A stretch of 64,000 nucleotides of DNA, taken from the NCBI GenBank assembly GCA_027623995.1, contig JAQBUF010000003.1, positions 1 to 64,000 of the forward strand, given 5' to 3'. This DNA is from Nitrospirota bacterium. Lineage in GTDB: Bacteria; Nitrospirota; Nitrospiria; Nitrospirales; UBA8639. Every line of letters begins with the position of its first letter. Positions within the stretch are counted from its first letter, which is position 1. The notes under the pieces are model-generated. The model saw nothing but the letters and a program-made list of their open reading frames with translations. It had not been told where the DNA came from and did not search any database. Made by a program: the position numbers and the translations under genes. This document shows positions 9,986 through 18,535 of this stretch, piece after piece.

Positions 9986-10855
9986 ATGTCACCTAAGACC
10001 CTACTCATCACTGGCGGCTCCGGCTATTTGGGTTCACAGATTATTCGCTTTGCCCAACATTGGGCCGTTCATGCGACCTATCTTCATCATCCACCCACGC
10101 CCTCTCAAGAAGTCACGTATCACCAGTGCGACTTCCGAGAACCCAAGCAAGTCGAACAATTGCTCAAGACGATTCGCCCGAACGTCATCATTCACACAGC
10201 TTGTTCTAACCAAAGCCAAGACAACCTTCACTCAATCCTTCCCGCAGCGCACAACCTGGTTCGCGCTGCCGTCACGATCAATGCGCGATTCATTCACATC
10301 TCCACCGACCTTGTCTTCGATGGCGCACATGGCCCTTATACTGAAGAGGCCACACCTTCTCCGTTGTCGGAATATGGGAAAGCCAAAGCTGAGTCTGAGG
10401 ACATCGTGCTCACCCACGACCCAAAGGCTTTGGTTGTACGTCCATCACTGATCTACGGCATTGACCCTATCGATCACCAAACACGATGGCTGCTTCACGG
10501 CATTGATGAACAGCAACCCGTCACCTTGTTCACGGATGAGTTTCGCTCCCCCATTTGGGTAAACACCTTATGCCTGGCGCTTCTAGAATTGGCCAATCAC
10601 TCGGTCACGGGAATACTTCACCTGGCAGGGGATCAAGACATCAACCGATGGGAGTTTGGGCTAGCCATGCTCACAATGTTGAAGCGAAGCACTCCACCCA
10701 ACGTCGTGCCATCAACCATTCAAGAATCAGGGTTAGTTCGTCCGCACAACCTCACCCTCGACACTTCAAAAGCCCAAAGTCTGCTCAAGACACCATTGCT
10801 TTCAGTGGCGGAGGTTACCCAGAATTTTTGTCAGCAAGAGTCATTCCTTCATTAG
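9986..10855 (+). CDS. SDR family sugar-nucleotide reductase (dTDP-4-dehydrorhamnose reductase-like)
   Basis: GGSGYLGSQI NAD motif, ISTDLVFDGAHGPYTEEATPSPLSEYGKAKAESE. Confidence 0.85.
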   Translation: MSPKTLLITGGSGYLGSQIIRFAQHWAVHATYLHHPPTPSQEVTYHQCDFREPKQVEQLLKTIRPNVIIHTACSNQSQDNLHSILPAAHNLVRAAVTINARFIHISTDLVFDGAHGPYTEEATPSPLSEYGKAKAESEDIVLTHDPKALVVRPSLIYGIDPIDHQTRWLLHGIDEQQPVTLFTDEFRSPIWVNTLCLALLELANHSVTGILHLAGDQDINRWEFGLAMLTMLKRSTPPNVVPSTIQESGLVRPHNLTLDTSKAQSLLKTPLLSVAEVTQNFCQQESFLH

Positions 10856-11474
10856 TCAGCACAGCTTGAATCGCATGAGACGTAATTGGTCCTTCTCGCA
10901 AAATATGGGGAACCCCCACAAGACTCAGAAGAGTAGAGGGCAATCCTCCTGGGGAAGGTCCACTGTCCAAAATCAAGTCAATTTCTTGCCCAAACTCTTC
11001 TAGAATCTCTTGCGCTGTAGAAAGAGGCGGAGAGTTCGTTCGATTGGCACTGGTGCCCGTCAAGGGCCCTGTTGCGCGTAAAATAGAGAGCAATCGCAGA
11101 TCGCCGGGGCAACGAATCCCAATCGTCCCACTTCCACCGGTGAGAGGCACAGGCAGGTCTGGTCGGGCAGGAAAGATACAGGTCAATGGGCCAGGCCAAA
11201 AATGATCCAAGAGAGGAACGGCCCACGACGGAATGGATGTCACAAAAGAATCGAGTTGGGTTCGCTCGCCAATCAACACGAGCAAAGGTTTATCTGCCGA
11301 ACGCCCCTTCAATGCAGCCACCCGATTAACTGCGTCGATCGACAACGCTGGAGCCGCGAGCGCGTAAAAGCTTTCCGTGGCCACGGCCAGGATACCACCT
11401 TGAGAGGTGCACTCACGCACTTCGTCAAAAAACTTGGGTGAAGAGCTACTAGGAACTGGAAGGATTTGGGCCAT
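10815..11474 (-). CDS. tsaC: L-threonylcarbamoyladenylate synthase (Sua5/YciO/YrdC)
   Basis: TESFYALAAPA, KGRSADKPLLVLIG, FWPGPLTCIF, GTIGIRCP, GTSANRT. Confidence 0.9.
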   Translation of the reverse strand: MAQILPVPSSSSPKFFDEVRECTSQGGILAVATESFYALAAPALSIDAVNRVAALKGRSADKPLLVLIGERTQLDSFVTSIPSWAVPLLDHFWPGPLTCIFPARPDLPVPLTGGSGTIGIRCPGDLRLLSILRATGPLTGTSANRTNSPPLSTAQEILEEFGQEIDLILDSGPSPGGLPSTLLSLVGVPHILREGPITSHAIQAVLTNEGMTLADKNSG

Positions 11475-11622
11475 AAGACTCCACTCTTGAAGGAGGATGT
11501 TGAAAAGGAATAAGTTACAATGTTGGTGGAGTTGGGGCCTCTTCGTGGGTCAGGAGTCGAGATGTCTAATCAGCATCACGCGTCATCCCTGTAAGGGTGC
11601 TCCTTAGAGAACTTTCTTTCTT

Positions 11623-11862
11623 GGGAATGTTGAAAAAAGCCGCCAGCGGCGTTCTCTGGCTTTGCCGAAACGGCTCGCACAGACATGGTCGCCCTTTTGC
11701 AGTGCGCTCCGCGCGTCAAGCCTACTCCGCCGAAGTGAGCTACGAAGGCCGGGAACGGCTGCGGCCTTGCTGGACGAACTTTTTTGAACATTCCCTCTCA
11801 CTGATGTCGGTTGCCGTCCTGAAGCATCTATGGCCAATGACCATGAAATATTCAACAGGCCC
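11623..11862. repeat. MITE-like repeat, copy 1 (inverted relative to 49361-49540)
   Basis: RC reads GGGCCTGTTGAATA...GAGGGAATGTTCAAAAAAGTTCG...CAAGGCCGCAGCC...GAACGCCGCTGGCGG. Confidence 0.75.
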
Positions 11863-11869
11863 TTCTTGT

Positions 11870-11955
11870 GTAGCTGCACGATCTCATCGTGCCCTCTTCT
11901 CGTGCAGCAATGGCCAATAACGCCAGGAAGAGGCAGCATGAGATGCTGCAGCTAC
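11870..11955. repeat. Cloverleaf palindromic repeat, copy E
   Basis: GTAGCT|GCACGAT-CTC-ATCGTGC|CCTCTTC..GAAGAGG|CAGCAT-GAG-ATGCTG|CAGCTAC. Confidence 0.85.
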
Positions 11956-11998
11956 GGGAAAGACTTTGGAGTCCGAAAGGTGGAGTGATGTCATGTTA

Positions 11999-12073
11999 GG
12001 CGTGATCCGTGAAGGGTAAGGGATGAGGAGACTTTGCTTTTCACACATCACTCTTCACGCATGACGCATGACG
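11999..12073. repeat. Inverted array of degenerate GCGTGATCCGTGAAG-type units
   Basis: ggcgtgatccgtgaagggtaaggg ... cactcttcacgcatgacgcatgacg. Confidence 0.65.
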
Positions 12074-12076
12074 TTT

Positions 12077-13342
12077 TCAGAGGACACGGTTAGCAATATC
12101 ATTGCGATAATACTGACCATCAAAACGAATACCCTCCAGCGACTCATACGCTTGGCTCTTGGCTTTCGCCAAATTAGGGCTCACGGCGGTCACTCCCAAC
12201 ACGCGTCCTCCAGAGGTCACGATCTGCTCACCATTCCACGCCGTACCGGCATGAAAGACCATTGAAGAATCAGAGCTGCCGATATCTGGAATTCCCGAAA
12301 TTGGCACACCCGTGGAATATTTCCCTGGGTATCCGCCGGAACTCATGACCACGCAGACCGCTGCATCCTCCGACCATTCAATGTCTAATTGGTCCAGGCG
12401 ATGTTCCACGACGGCTTCTAACACATCAACCAAATCCGTTTTTAATAACGGCAAGACCACTTGTGTCTCAGGATCGCCAAACCGTGCATTAAATTCGAGG
12501 ACATAGGGCACGCCATCCCTCACCATCACGCCAGCATAAATCACACCGAAAAATGGGCTGCCCACGCGCGCGAGCCCTTCAATCGCTGGATAGAGCACCT
12601 CGCGCATCAAGGTATAGCGAAGCGCGGGTGTGGCCAGTGGAGCTGGGGCATACGCGCCCATCCCTCCGGTATTGGGCCCGGTATCGCCTGCTCCAATTCG
12701 CTTGTGATCCTGCGCGGCCAGCATTGGCTTGACGGTTTTCCCATCGGCAAACGCCATCAAGGTCACCTCTTCACCCTGAATGCATTCCTCGATGATCACA
12801 CGTTGCCCTGCAGCACCAAACGCATGTTGTTCGAGCATATTCAGCACAGCTTCTCGGGCTTCCTCATGAGATTGGGCGACCACCACACCCTTGCCCTGAG
12901 CCAATCCATCGGCTTTCACCACGATAGGCACTGGTTGCGTCTCAAGATAGTGAATCGCAGCACTGGCTTGTTCAAATGTTCGTGATGCAGCCGTGGGTAT
13001 CTTCTGGCGAAGCATCAAATCTTTCGCAAAGGCTTTGCTCGACTCGATCCGTGCCGCGTTTTTTGTAGGACCAAAGACTTTCAGTTTGTTTTTACGAAAG
13101 AGATCGGCAATACCAAGAGCCAGTGGGACTTCCGGACCCACGACCGTAAGATCGATCCGCTCGCTCACTGCAAACTTTTGCAATCCTGGAAGATCATCAG
13201 CCGCAATCGGCACACATGTGGCATGTTGGCTGATGCCCGCATTGCCCGGCGCACAAAATAATTTGGTCACACGAGGGCTCTGCGCCAGCTTCCACACCAA
13301 CGCATGCTCTCGCCCACCACTACCTATGACTAGGATTTTCAT
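12077..13342 (-). CDS. purD: Phosphoribosylamine--glycine ligase
   Basis: MKILVIGSGGREHALVWKLAQSP, ATP-grasp, GMGAYAPAP, EFNARFGDPETQ. Confidence 0.95.
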   Translation of the reverse strand: MKILVIGSGGREHALVWKLAQSPRVTKLFCAPGNAGISQHATCVPIAADDLPGLQKFAVSERIDLTVVGPEVPLALGIADLFRKNKLKVFGPTKNAARIESSKAFAKDLMLRQKIPTAASRTFEQASAAIHYLETQPVPIVVKADGLAQGKGVVVAQSHEEAREAVLNMLEQHAFGAAGQRVIIEECIQGEEVTLMAFADGKTVKPMLAAQDHKRIGAGDTGPNTGGMGAYAPAPLATPALRYTLMREVLYPAIEGLARVGSPFFGVIYAGVMVRDGVPYVLEFNARFGDPETQVVLPLLKTDLVDVLEAVVEHRLDQLDIEWSEDAAVCVVMSSGGYPGKYSTGVPISGIPDIGSSDSSMVFHAGTAWNGEQIVTSGGRVLGVTAVSPNLAKAKSQAYESLEGIRFDGQYYRNDIANRVL

Positions 13343-13355
13343 TCTTCAAAACTTT

Positions 13356-13458
13356 CGTGAAGCGTAATGCGTAACCCGTGAAGCCTAAAAAACGGAACGG
13401 CCAAAGAATGAAGAGTAATGTTATACCTCTCTTCACGCATCACGCTTTACGGATCACG
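13356..13458. repeat. Inverted array of degenerate GCGTAATGCGT-type units between purD and purH
   Basis: cgtgaagcgtaatgcgtaacccgtgaag ... cttcacgcatcacgctttacggatcacg. Confidence 0.7.
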
Positions 13459-13461
13459 TTC

Positions 13462-15021
13462 TTAATGGCGGAAATGTCGCATGCCCGTCATGATCATGGA
13501 TAAATTATGTTCGTCGGCAGCCTTCACCACCTCTTCATCGCGAATACTGCCACCCGGTTGAATCACCGTCGTAATACCAGTCTGCGCGGCAGCATCAAGT
13601 CCATCACGAAATGGAAAGAAGGCATCCGACGCCATCACACACCCTTTGATCGGCAAGTTCGCCTTCATCTCTGCAAGCTTCACCGAATCGATACGGCTCA
13701 TTTGCCCTGCTCCGATGCCCACGGTTTGCGTGGCATTGGCAAACACAATGGCATTAGACTTCACGTGCTTGCACACCTTCCAAGCAAACGCACAGGCGGC
13801 GTATTCTTCTTCACTCGGGGCGCGTTTGGTTGGAACTTTTAAGGCCTTCAAATCTGCAAGCGATCCCAGATCACGATCTTGCAAAATCAAACCACCCACC
13901 AATTTCTTTAAATCATAGCCATCCCGACCTTGGCTTTGGAGTGAGCCAACTTCTAGGAGCCGCAAGTCCTTTTTCCGTGTCAATTCGGCTAAGGCATCGT
14001 CATCAAACTCCGGCGCAATAAGCACTTCAACAAATGTTGAAGTGACTTCCTTCGCCATGGCTAAATCCACTCGCCGATTGCACGCAATTACACCACCAAA
14101 GGCTGATAGAGGGTCAGTCTCCCTCGCCTTCACATAGGCCTCTACCGACGTCGCCCCCAAGGCGACTCCACACGGGTTATTATGTTTGATGATGACCACG
14201 GCGGTATCATCAAACTCCTTGACCAATTCTAATGCCGAGTTCGAATCTAAATAATTATTGTAAGACATGGCCTTGCCGTGCAATTGCTTGGCCCCGGAAA
14301 TCGAAGGTTCGGTCGCCCCGATTTCACGATAAAACGCCCCATCTTGATGAGGATTTTCGCCATATCGCAAGGTTTCCGCCCGTTCATACGTCAAGGTTAA
14401 CCTGGCGGGAAATTTTTCCGCCCCCCCCTCGGCATTCTGTTCACTCAAATAATTGGCAATCAGACCATCATATCGTGAGGTGTGTTGAAATACCTTTTGT
14501 GCTAGCTCTCGTCGAAGCTCAGAAGGAACGGCTCCAGACTTCAATGCCTCAATGACCCGCCCATAGTCACTGGGGTCGACCACGACCAATACATCTTCAT
14601 GATTCTTGGCCGCAGAGCGCAGCATGGAGGGACCGCCAATATCAATATTTTCAATAGCATTTTCAAAGGTGCAATCAGCCTTGGCGATTGCGGATTCAAA
14701 CGGATAGAGATTCACGACCACCACATCAATGGGCGTGATGCCTTGTTCATTCATTTGCTGAACATGATCAGGCTTTCCTCGACGCCCAAGTAACCCGCCA
14801 TGAATTTTTGGATGGAGAGTCTTCACGCGCCCCTCAAGAATCTCAGGGGAACCGGTATGCGAAGACACATCGGTCACCTCAAGACCTGCCTCACGCAACG
14901 CCTTGGCCGTTCCACCCGTAGAAAGTATTGAGGCGCCTAATGCCACCAGTTCTTTGGCAATTTCCACCACCCCGGCTTTGTCAGACACACTAATTAATGC
15001 ATGGTTCAGTCTGCCCATCAT
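13462..15021 (-). CDS. purH: Bifunctional AICAR formyltransferase/IMP cyclohydrolase
   Basis: [48 protein letters not shown]. Confidence 0.95.
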   Translation of the reverse strand: MMGRLNHALISVSDKAGVVEIAKELVALGASILSTGGTAKALREAGLEVTDVSSHTGSPEILEGRVKTLHPKIHGGLLGRRGKPDHVQQMNEQGITPIDVVVVNLYPFESAIAKADCTFENAIENIDIGGPSMLRSAAKNHEDVLVVVDPSDYGRVIEALKSGAVPSELRRELAQKVFQHTSRYDGLIANYLSEQNAEGGAEKFPARLTLTYERAETLRYGENPHQDGAFYREIGATEPSISGAKQLHGKAMSYNNYLDSNSALELVKEFDDTAVVIIKHNNPCGVALGATSVEAYVKARETDPLSAFGGVIACNRRVDLAMAKEVTSTFVEVLIAPEFDDDALAELTRKKDLRLLEVGSLQSQGRDGYDLKKLVGGLILQDRDLGSLADLKALKVPTKRAPSEEEYAACAFAWKVCKHVKSNAIVFANATQTVGIGAGQMSRIDSVKLAEMKANLPIKGCVMASDAFFPFRDGLDAAAQTGITTVIQPGGSIRDEEVVKAADEHNLSMIMTGMRHFRH

Positions 15022-15151
15022 GGTTCCCTTTATGATTGCAACAATCTCGAAAATTAAGAAAAGTGGATGATCAAAACGAGGATTGCGAGCTTAGCAAATG
15101 GCCAAATGATCCGCAATGTAATATCGACAGAAAAAGTCCCCAAAACAAGGC

Positions 15152-15286
15152 GTTGTCATCCTGAGCCCTTCGTCGAAACCAAGGCAGGCCCCGCCTGTTG
15201 TCATCCTGAGCCCTTCGTCGAAACCAAGGCAGGCCCCGCCTGTTGTCATCCTGAGCAGTGCGAAGGATCTGCTGTTCCCCCAAAGT
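15152..15286. repeat. 45-bp tandem repeat, two full units leading into a TCATCCTGAGC-type palindrome
   Basis: GTTGTCATCCTGAGCCCTTCGTCGAAACCAAGGCAGGCCCCGCCT at 15152 and 15197; third start at 15242. Confidence 0.85.
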
Positions 15287-15360
15287 AGCGCACAAAATTG
15301 CCCCCTGAATACGCTCGCCATTGGAAGGAGAGATTCTTCGCCCCTGGCTCAGAATGACAA
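15242..15360. repeat. TTGTCATCCTGAGC...GCTCAGAATGACAA palindromic repeat, copy 1
   Basis: Nested arms TTGTCATCCTGAGC/GCTCAGAATGACAA and GCGAAGGATCT/AGATTCTTCGC. Confidence 0.8.
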
Positions 15361-15433
15361 AAGGAGGAGATGAACCAATGGTCCAATGATGCGAAAGGGA
15401 CAGTCGCTGGTCCATCAAGTCACAAACACCCAC

Positions 15434-15529
15434 GTTGTCATCCTGAGCAGCGCGAAGGATCTGCTGTTCGGTAGTGGTACGCGACTTGGTGGTTAGAAGA
15501 GAGATTCTTCGCTTCGCTCAGAATGACAA
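15434..15529. repeat. TTGTCATCCTGAGC palindromic repeat, copy 2
   Basis: Near-identical to 16402-16497 and 16567-16664 including the central spacer. Confidence 0.85.
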
Positions 15530-15684
15530 AGGGGACCTTAGTAAAATCGGTAATGGGCCTGTTAAATATTTCATGCCGGGACCCATAGCTGCGCCAAATC
15601 AGACGAACCGCATCAGTGCGAGGGAATGTAAGTACGATAGGATAAAAATCCCCAACCAATCACATTGGCACCATGCTCCCCATG

Positions 15685-15802
15685 GTTGTCATCCTGAGCA
15701 ACGCGAAGGATCTGCTTTCTCCCACAGGCCTCGGTTACAGCCTAACCCACTGAACATACTTGCGGTTGCCGGAGAGATTCTTCGCTCCGCGCAGAATGAC
15801 AA
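15685..15802. repeat. TTGTCATCCTGAGC palindromic repeat, copy 3
   Basis: Same arms, different spacer. Confidence 0.8.
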
Positions 15803-15828
15803 TTGTAGAATGTTTTTGTTGTAGAGAA

Positions 15829-16122
15829 TTACTCGGATTCAAACCAATCAGCTGATAAATCTTTCCATTCAGAATTTTGTGCCTCAATCAGTTCGAGTTT
15901 CTTTGCTCGGGTCCAGCCTTTGATTTGTTTTTCTCGGGTCAAGGCTGCATGCACGTCACGAGTTTCTTCAAAATACACTAAGCGGGATATTCGATATTTT
16001 TGAGTGAATTGCCCACCTAATCCTTGTTGATGTTCGAACACTCGTCGCGTCAAATTATTGGTCACTCCCGTATACAATGTTTTGGACTTATTGGTCATCA
16101 TGTACACGTAATACTGTTTCAT
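15829..16122 (-). CDS. GIY-YIG nuclease superfamily protein
   Basis: YYVYMMTNKSKTLYTGVTNNLTRRVFEHQQG...YRISRLVYFEETRDVHAALTREKQIKGWTRAKKLELI. Confidence 0.9.
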   Translation of the reverse strand: MKQYYVYMMTNKSKTLYTGVTNNLTRRVFEHQQGLGGQFTQKYRISRLVYFEETRDVHAALTREKQIKGWTRAKKLELIEAQNSEWKDLSADWFESE

Positions 16123-16192
16123 AAGGATCTCACGGCTACGGGTCCAGGGAGGGTACCACAGCTAATTCCCTGGATACATGTATCGTTTAGTG

Positions 16193-16373
16193 CACCTCTA
16201 AAAACCAGGATTTTTTTTTGTGCGGGCAAGGAAGTTGCGCGCGGAGAACCGGAATGTATGGGCGAATACATGAGGGCGCACGGTGCGAAGAGCACCAAGC
16301 TTGTGCGCGCCGAAGGCTGTGAGCACGCAGCTGACGCCGCCGTCACGGAAAAGGACGGTTTTTAGAGGTACCC
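16193..16373. repeat. MITE-like structured repeat, copy 2
   Basis: CACCTCTAAAAACC ... GGTTTTTAGAGGTACCC; high similarity to 6744-6924. Confidence 0.8.
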
Positions 16374-16401
16374 TTTAGAAATTCGTCCCCTTAGCCTAAA
16401 G

Positions 16402-16497
16402 GTTGTCATCCTGAGCAGCGCGAAGGTTCTGCTGTTCGGTAGTGGTACGCGACTCGGTGGTTAGAAGAGAGATTCTTCGCTTCGCTCAGAATGACAA
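16402..16497. repeat. TTGTCATCCTGAGC palindromic repeat, copy 4
   Basis: Near-identical to copy 2. Confidence 0.85.
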
Positions 16498-16566
16498 AGG
16501 GGGGCCTGGCACAGGGCAGATAGTCGCAATACAAGGTAGATAGTTCAAAAATGCCAAAACCAAGAC

Positions 16567-16664
16567 GTTGTCATCCTGAGCAGCGCGAAGGTTCTGCTGT
16601 TCGGTAGTGGTACGCGACTTGGTGGTTAGAAGAGAGATTCTTCGCCGTTGGCTCAGAATGACAA
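16567..16664. repeat. TTGTCATCCTGAGC palindromic repeat, copy 5
   Basis: Near-identical to copy 2. Confidence 0.85.
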
Positions 16665-16704
16665 CGGGAAGGGAGACGTGGACTTTCTTAGCTGAGCTGC
16701 TGAG

Positions 16705-17946
16705 CTAAGGGGTCGTGTTTGAAGATTTCGAAGGCGTCCCAGGACTGGTGAGAATCGCGTTGGAGGGTAAAGAATTAGGATCCGCGCGATAGATACCTTC
16801 AGTCCCATCTTCTAAACGGGCAAAAAATACTATTTGGCCTGCATCATTGAGACCACGATTGGAAAAGGCAGGACCCTCAACGATCCGATTCCCCAACAAT
16901 TGATCTCCTTGCTTAATCACGACATCGGTCATGGGATTTGGGCCCGCAAACAACCCGGTGATCCCTGAATCGATCACCGCGGTGAAGACCACCTGCCCGT
17001 GATTGTTCACCGCATGGGAACTGAGAAAATCTAGAAATGGGCCTTGGGTCGTCGCAAGTATTTTGACTTCCCCATCCACAATGGCCACAAGATGCTTGTC
17101 AATCCGGCCCTCGGCCAGTTCCGATGCGGTTTGCACCACGACCATGCCATGATCATTGATCACCGGTCGGTAGAACAGAAAAAATTGCTTCCCCCCATCT
17201 GTAATAAGTGTGGTGGTCTCGCCATCACTCACATAGACTTTTCCGCCAGTCGAAAATGCCACCTGCCCATGATTATTCAGAGATAACATGCCGACTTGAT
17301 TATTTTGGGAATCAGGGATCGGCACGGGCCGACCTCCATTTCCCAAAAACACTTGCCTGCGTTCTTTCCGCCCCTTGGCCCGAGTGCCTTTGAAGGCAAG
17401 AATTCCGCCATTGTTAATGGCCAGGTCCCCAAGGTCGGCGAAGTCTTTGTTGCTATAGAGAAAATCACCAGCGACATCTGTCGCACGGGAAAAACCAAAA
17501 TCACCCCCTGGGCGGCTGCCCAAAAAGACAACTTGTCCATTACCGCTCACCGCCGGAGCACCACGAAATGTCTCAAATTGTTCTGAGGTATTAGCAATTT
17601 GAGTGGTGACCGATCCGTCGGCCTTAAAAATTCCCTGTCCCCCACCAACTAAATTCGCTCGGAACAAGACCATTCCTTGCTCATCAATAGAGGTGGACAG
17701 ATGAAATCCACGATAGACCCCAGTTCGGGTATCAGCGATTTTAGTAAATTGATAGGGGGCTGAGTGAACCTGTTGTTCTTGCGGAAAAGAAAAGTGCCAA
17801 AAACCAGGAACGGCCGCACACAACAATCCGCAGACACCAATAAGTTTCATGGTTCGTCGCTTTCTTGGACGGGAAAATTGAACGGACTTATGTCGAGAGG
17901 TTCCCGGGGAGGCTGGTGAATCCACCTGCTGCTTCGCCACGTGCAT
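16705..17946 (-). CDS. Secreted/anchored protein with tandem NxxGxVxF repeats (choice-of-anchor tandem repeat family)
   Basis: Repeats VSGNGQVVFLG, INNGGILAFKG, LNNHGQVAFS, INDHGMVVVQ, VNNHGQVVFTA, LNDAGQIVFFA. Confidence 0.75.
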   Translation of the reverse strand: MHVAKQQVDSPASPGTSRHKSVQFSRPRKRRTMKLIGVCGLLCAAVPGFWHFSFPQEQQVHSAPYQFTKIADTRTGVYRGFHLSTSIDEQGMVLFRANLVGGGQGIFKADGSVTTQIANTSEQFETFRGAPAVSGNGQVVFLGSRPGGDFGFSRATDVAGDFLYSNKDFADLGDLAINNGGILAFKGTRAKGRKERRQVFLGNGGRPVPIPDSQNNQVGMLSLNNHGQVAFSTGGKVYVSDGETTTLITDGGKQFFLFYRPVINDHGMVVVQTASELAEGRIDKHLVAIVDGEVKILATTQGPFLDFLSSHAVNNHGQVVFTAVIDSGITGLFAGPNPMTDVVIKQGDQLLGNRIVEGPAFSNRGLNDAGQIVFFARLEDGTEGIYRADPNSLPSNAILTSPGTPSKSSNTTP

Positions 17947-18217
17947 GCTCCATTCGGACTCTTCCCTATCTCATGAACGGCACGAGTTCGCCATGATGGA
18001 CGGGGCAATTGTGGGCAGGGCTTTCTTCTTCGGCACGCCATTCTCAAGACAATTCTACTAGCCAATGTAGAGATTTATTGGACGATACACGCCTTTTGTC
18101 TGCCTTTATTCCATCGGCTCGTGAAAACCGAACCTAAAGACCTTCTGGCCTTCTTCTAGCCTTGGTCAAAAAATTCTCTCTCCCTTGGAGGCAATGCCAT
18201 CTTGAGGCCATCGACGT

Positions 18218-18445
18218 TTAGTCAGACTCAACCAAGACAAATCGAGGAGTTGGCCTGGCACCAGTAGTGACCGTTTCAAGGAACATGGCTTTGGGTCTCA
18301 CCCACAAGCCGCCTTCTCCATAGAGGGCGCGATACACCACGAACTCCTCCTCCGTCTCGGTATGCCGTGCACAGCCAAGCACATGATATTCATTCCCTTT
18401 GTAATGCCGATACCGGCCAGGCTGTATGGTCTGAGACATATCCAT
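18218..18445 (-). CDS. DUF1653 family protein
   Basis: GRYRHYKGNEYHVLGCARHTETEEEFVVYRALYGEGGLWVRPKAMF. Confidence 0.9.
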   Translation of the reverse strand: MDMSQTIQPGRYRHYKGNEYHVLGCARHTETEEEFVVYRALYGEGGLWVRPKAMFLETVTTGARPTPRFVLVESD

Positions 18446-18449
18446 TTTT

Positions 18450-18530
18450 CGTATCTCGTATTTAGTATCTCGTCTCTAGTTGTATGATTTCTGTTGTCAC
18501 GAGATACGAACGACGAGATACAAGATATGA
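18450..18530. repeat. Inverted array of degenerate TATCTCGT units
   Basis: cgtatctcgtatttagtatctcgtctctag / cacgagatacgaacgacgagatacaagatatga. Confidence 0.75.
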
Positions 18531-18535
18531 TTTTT

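Noticed and set aside
12461-12985. 174-aa plus-strand ORF opposite purD
   Set aside because: Lies entirely antisense to purD; composition typical of a shadow ORF.
15152-15286. Possible CRISPR array from regularly spaced 45-bp repeats
   Set aside because: Units are directly adjacent with no unique spacers, no cas genes nearby, only two full units.
15071-15433. ORFs in the palindromic repeats (15071-15433, 15438-15659, 15474-15824)
   Set aside because: They translate the repeats themselves (FVILSEAKNLSSN, RRAQDDN); best explained as spurious.
16119-16346. Similar ORFs 6709-6897 and 16119-16346 as a small protein family
   Set aside because: Both lie inside the MITE-like repeat; similarity is explained by DNA homology and structure-preserving substitutions.
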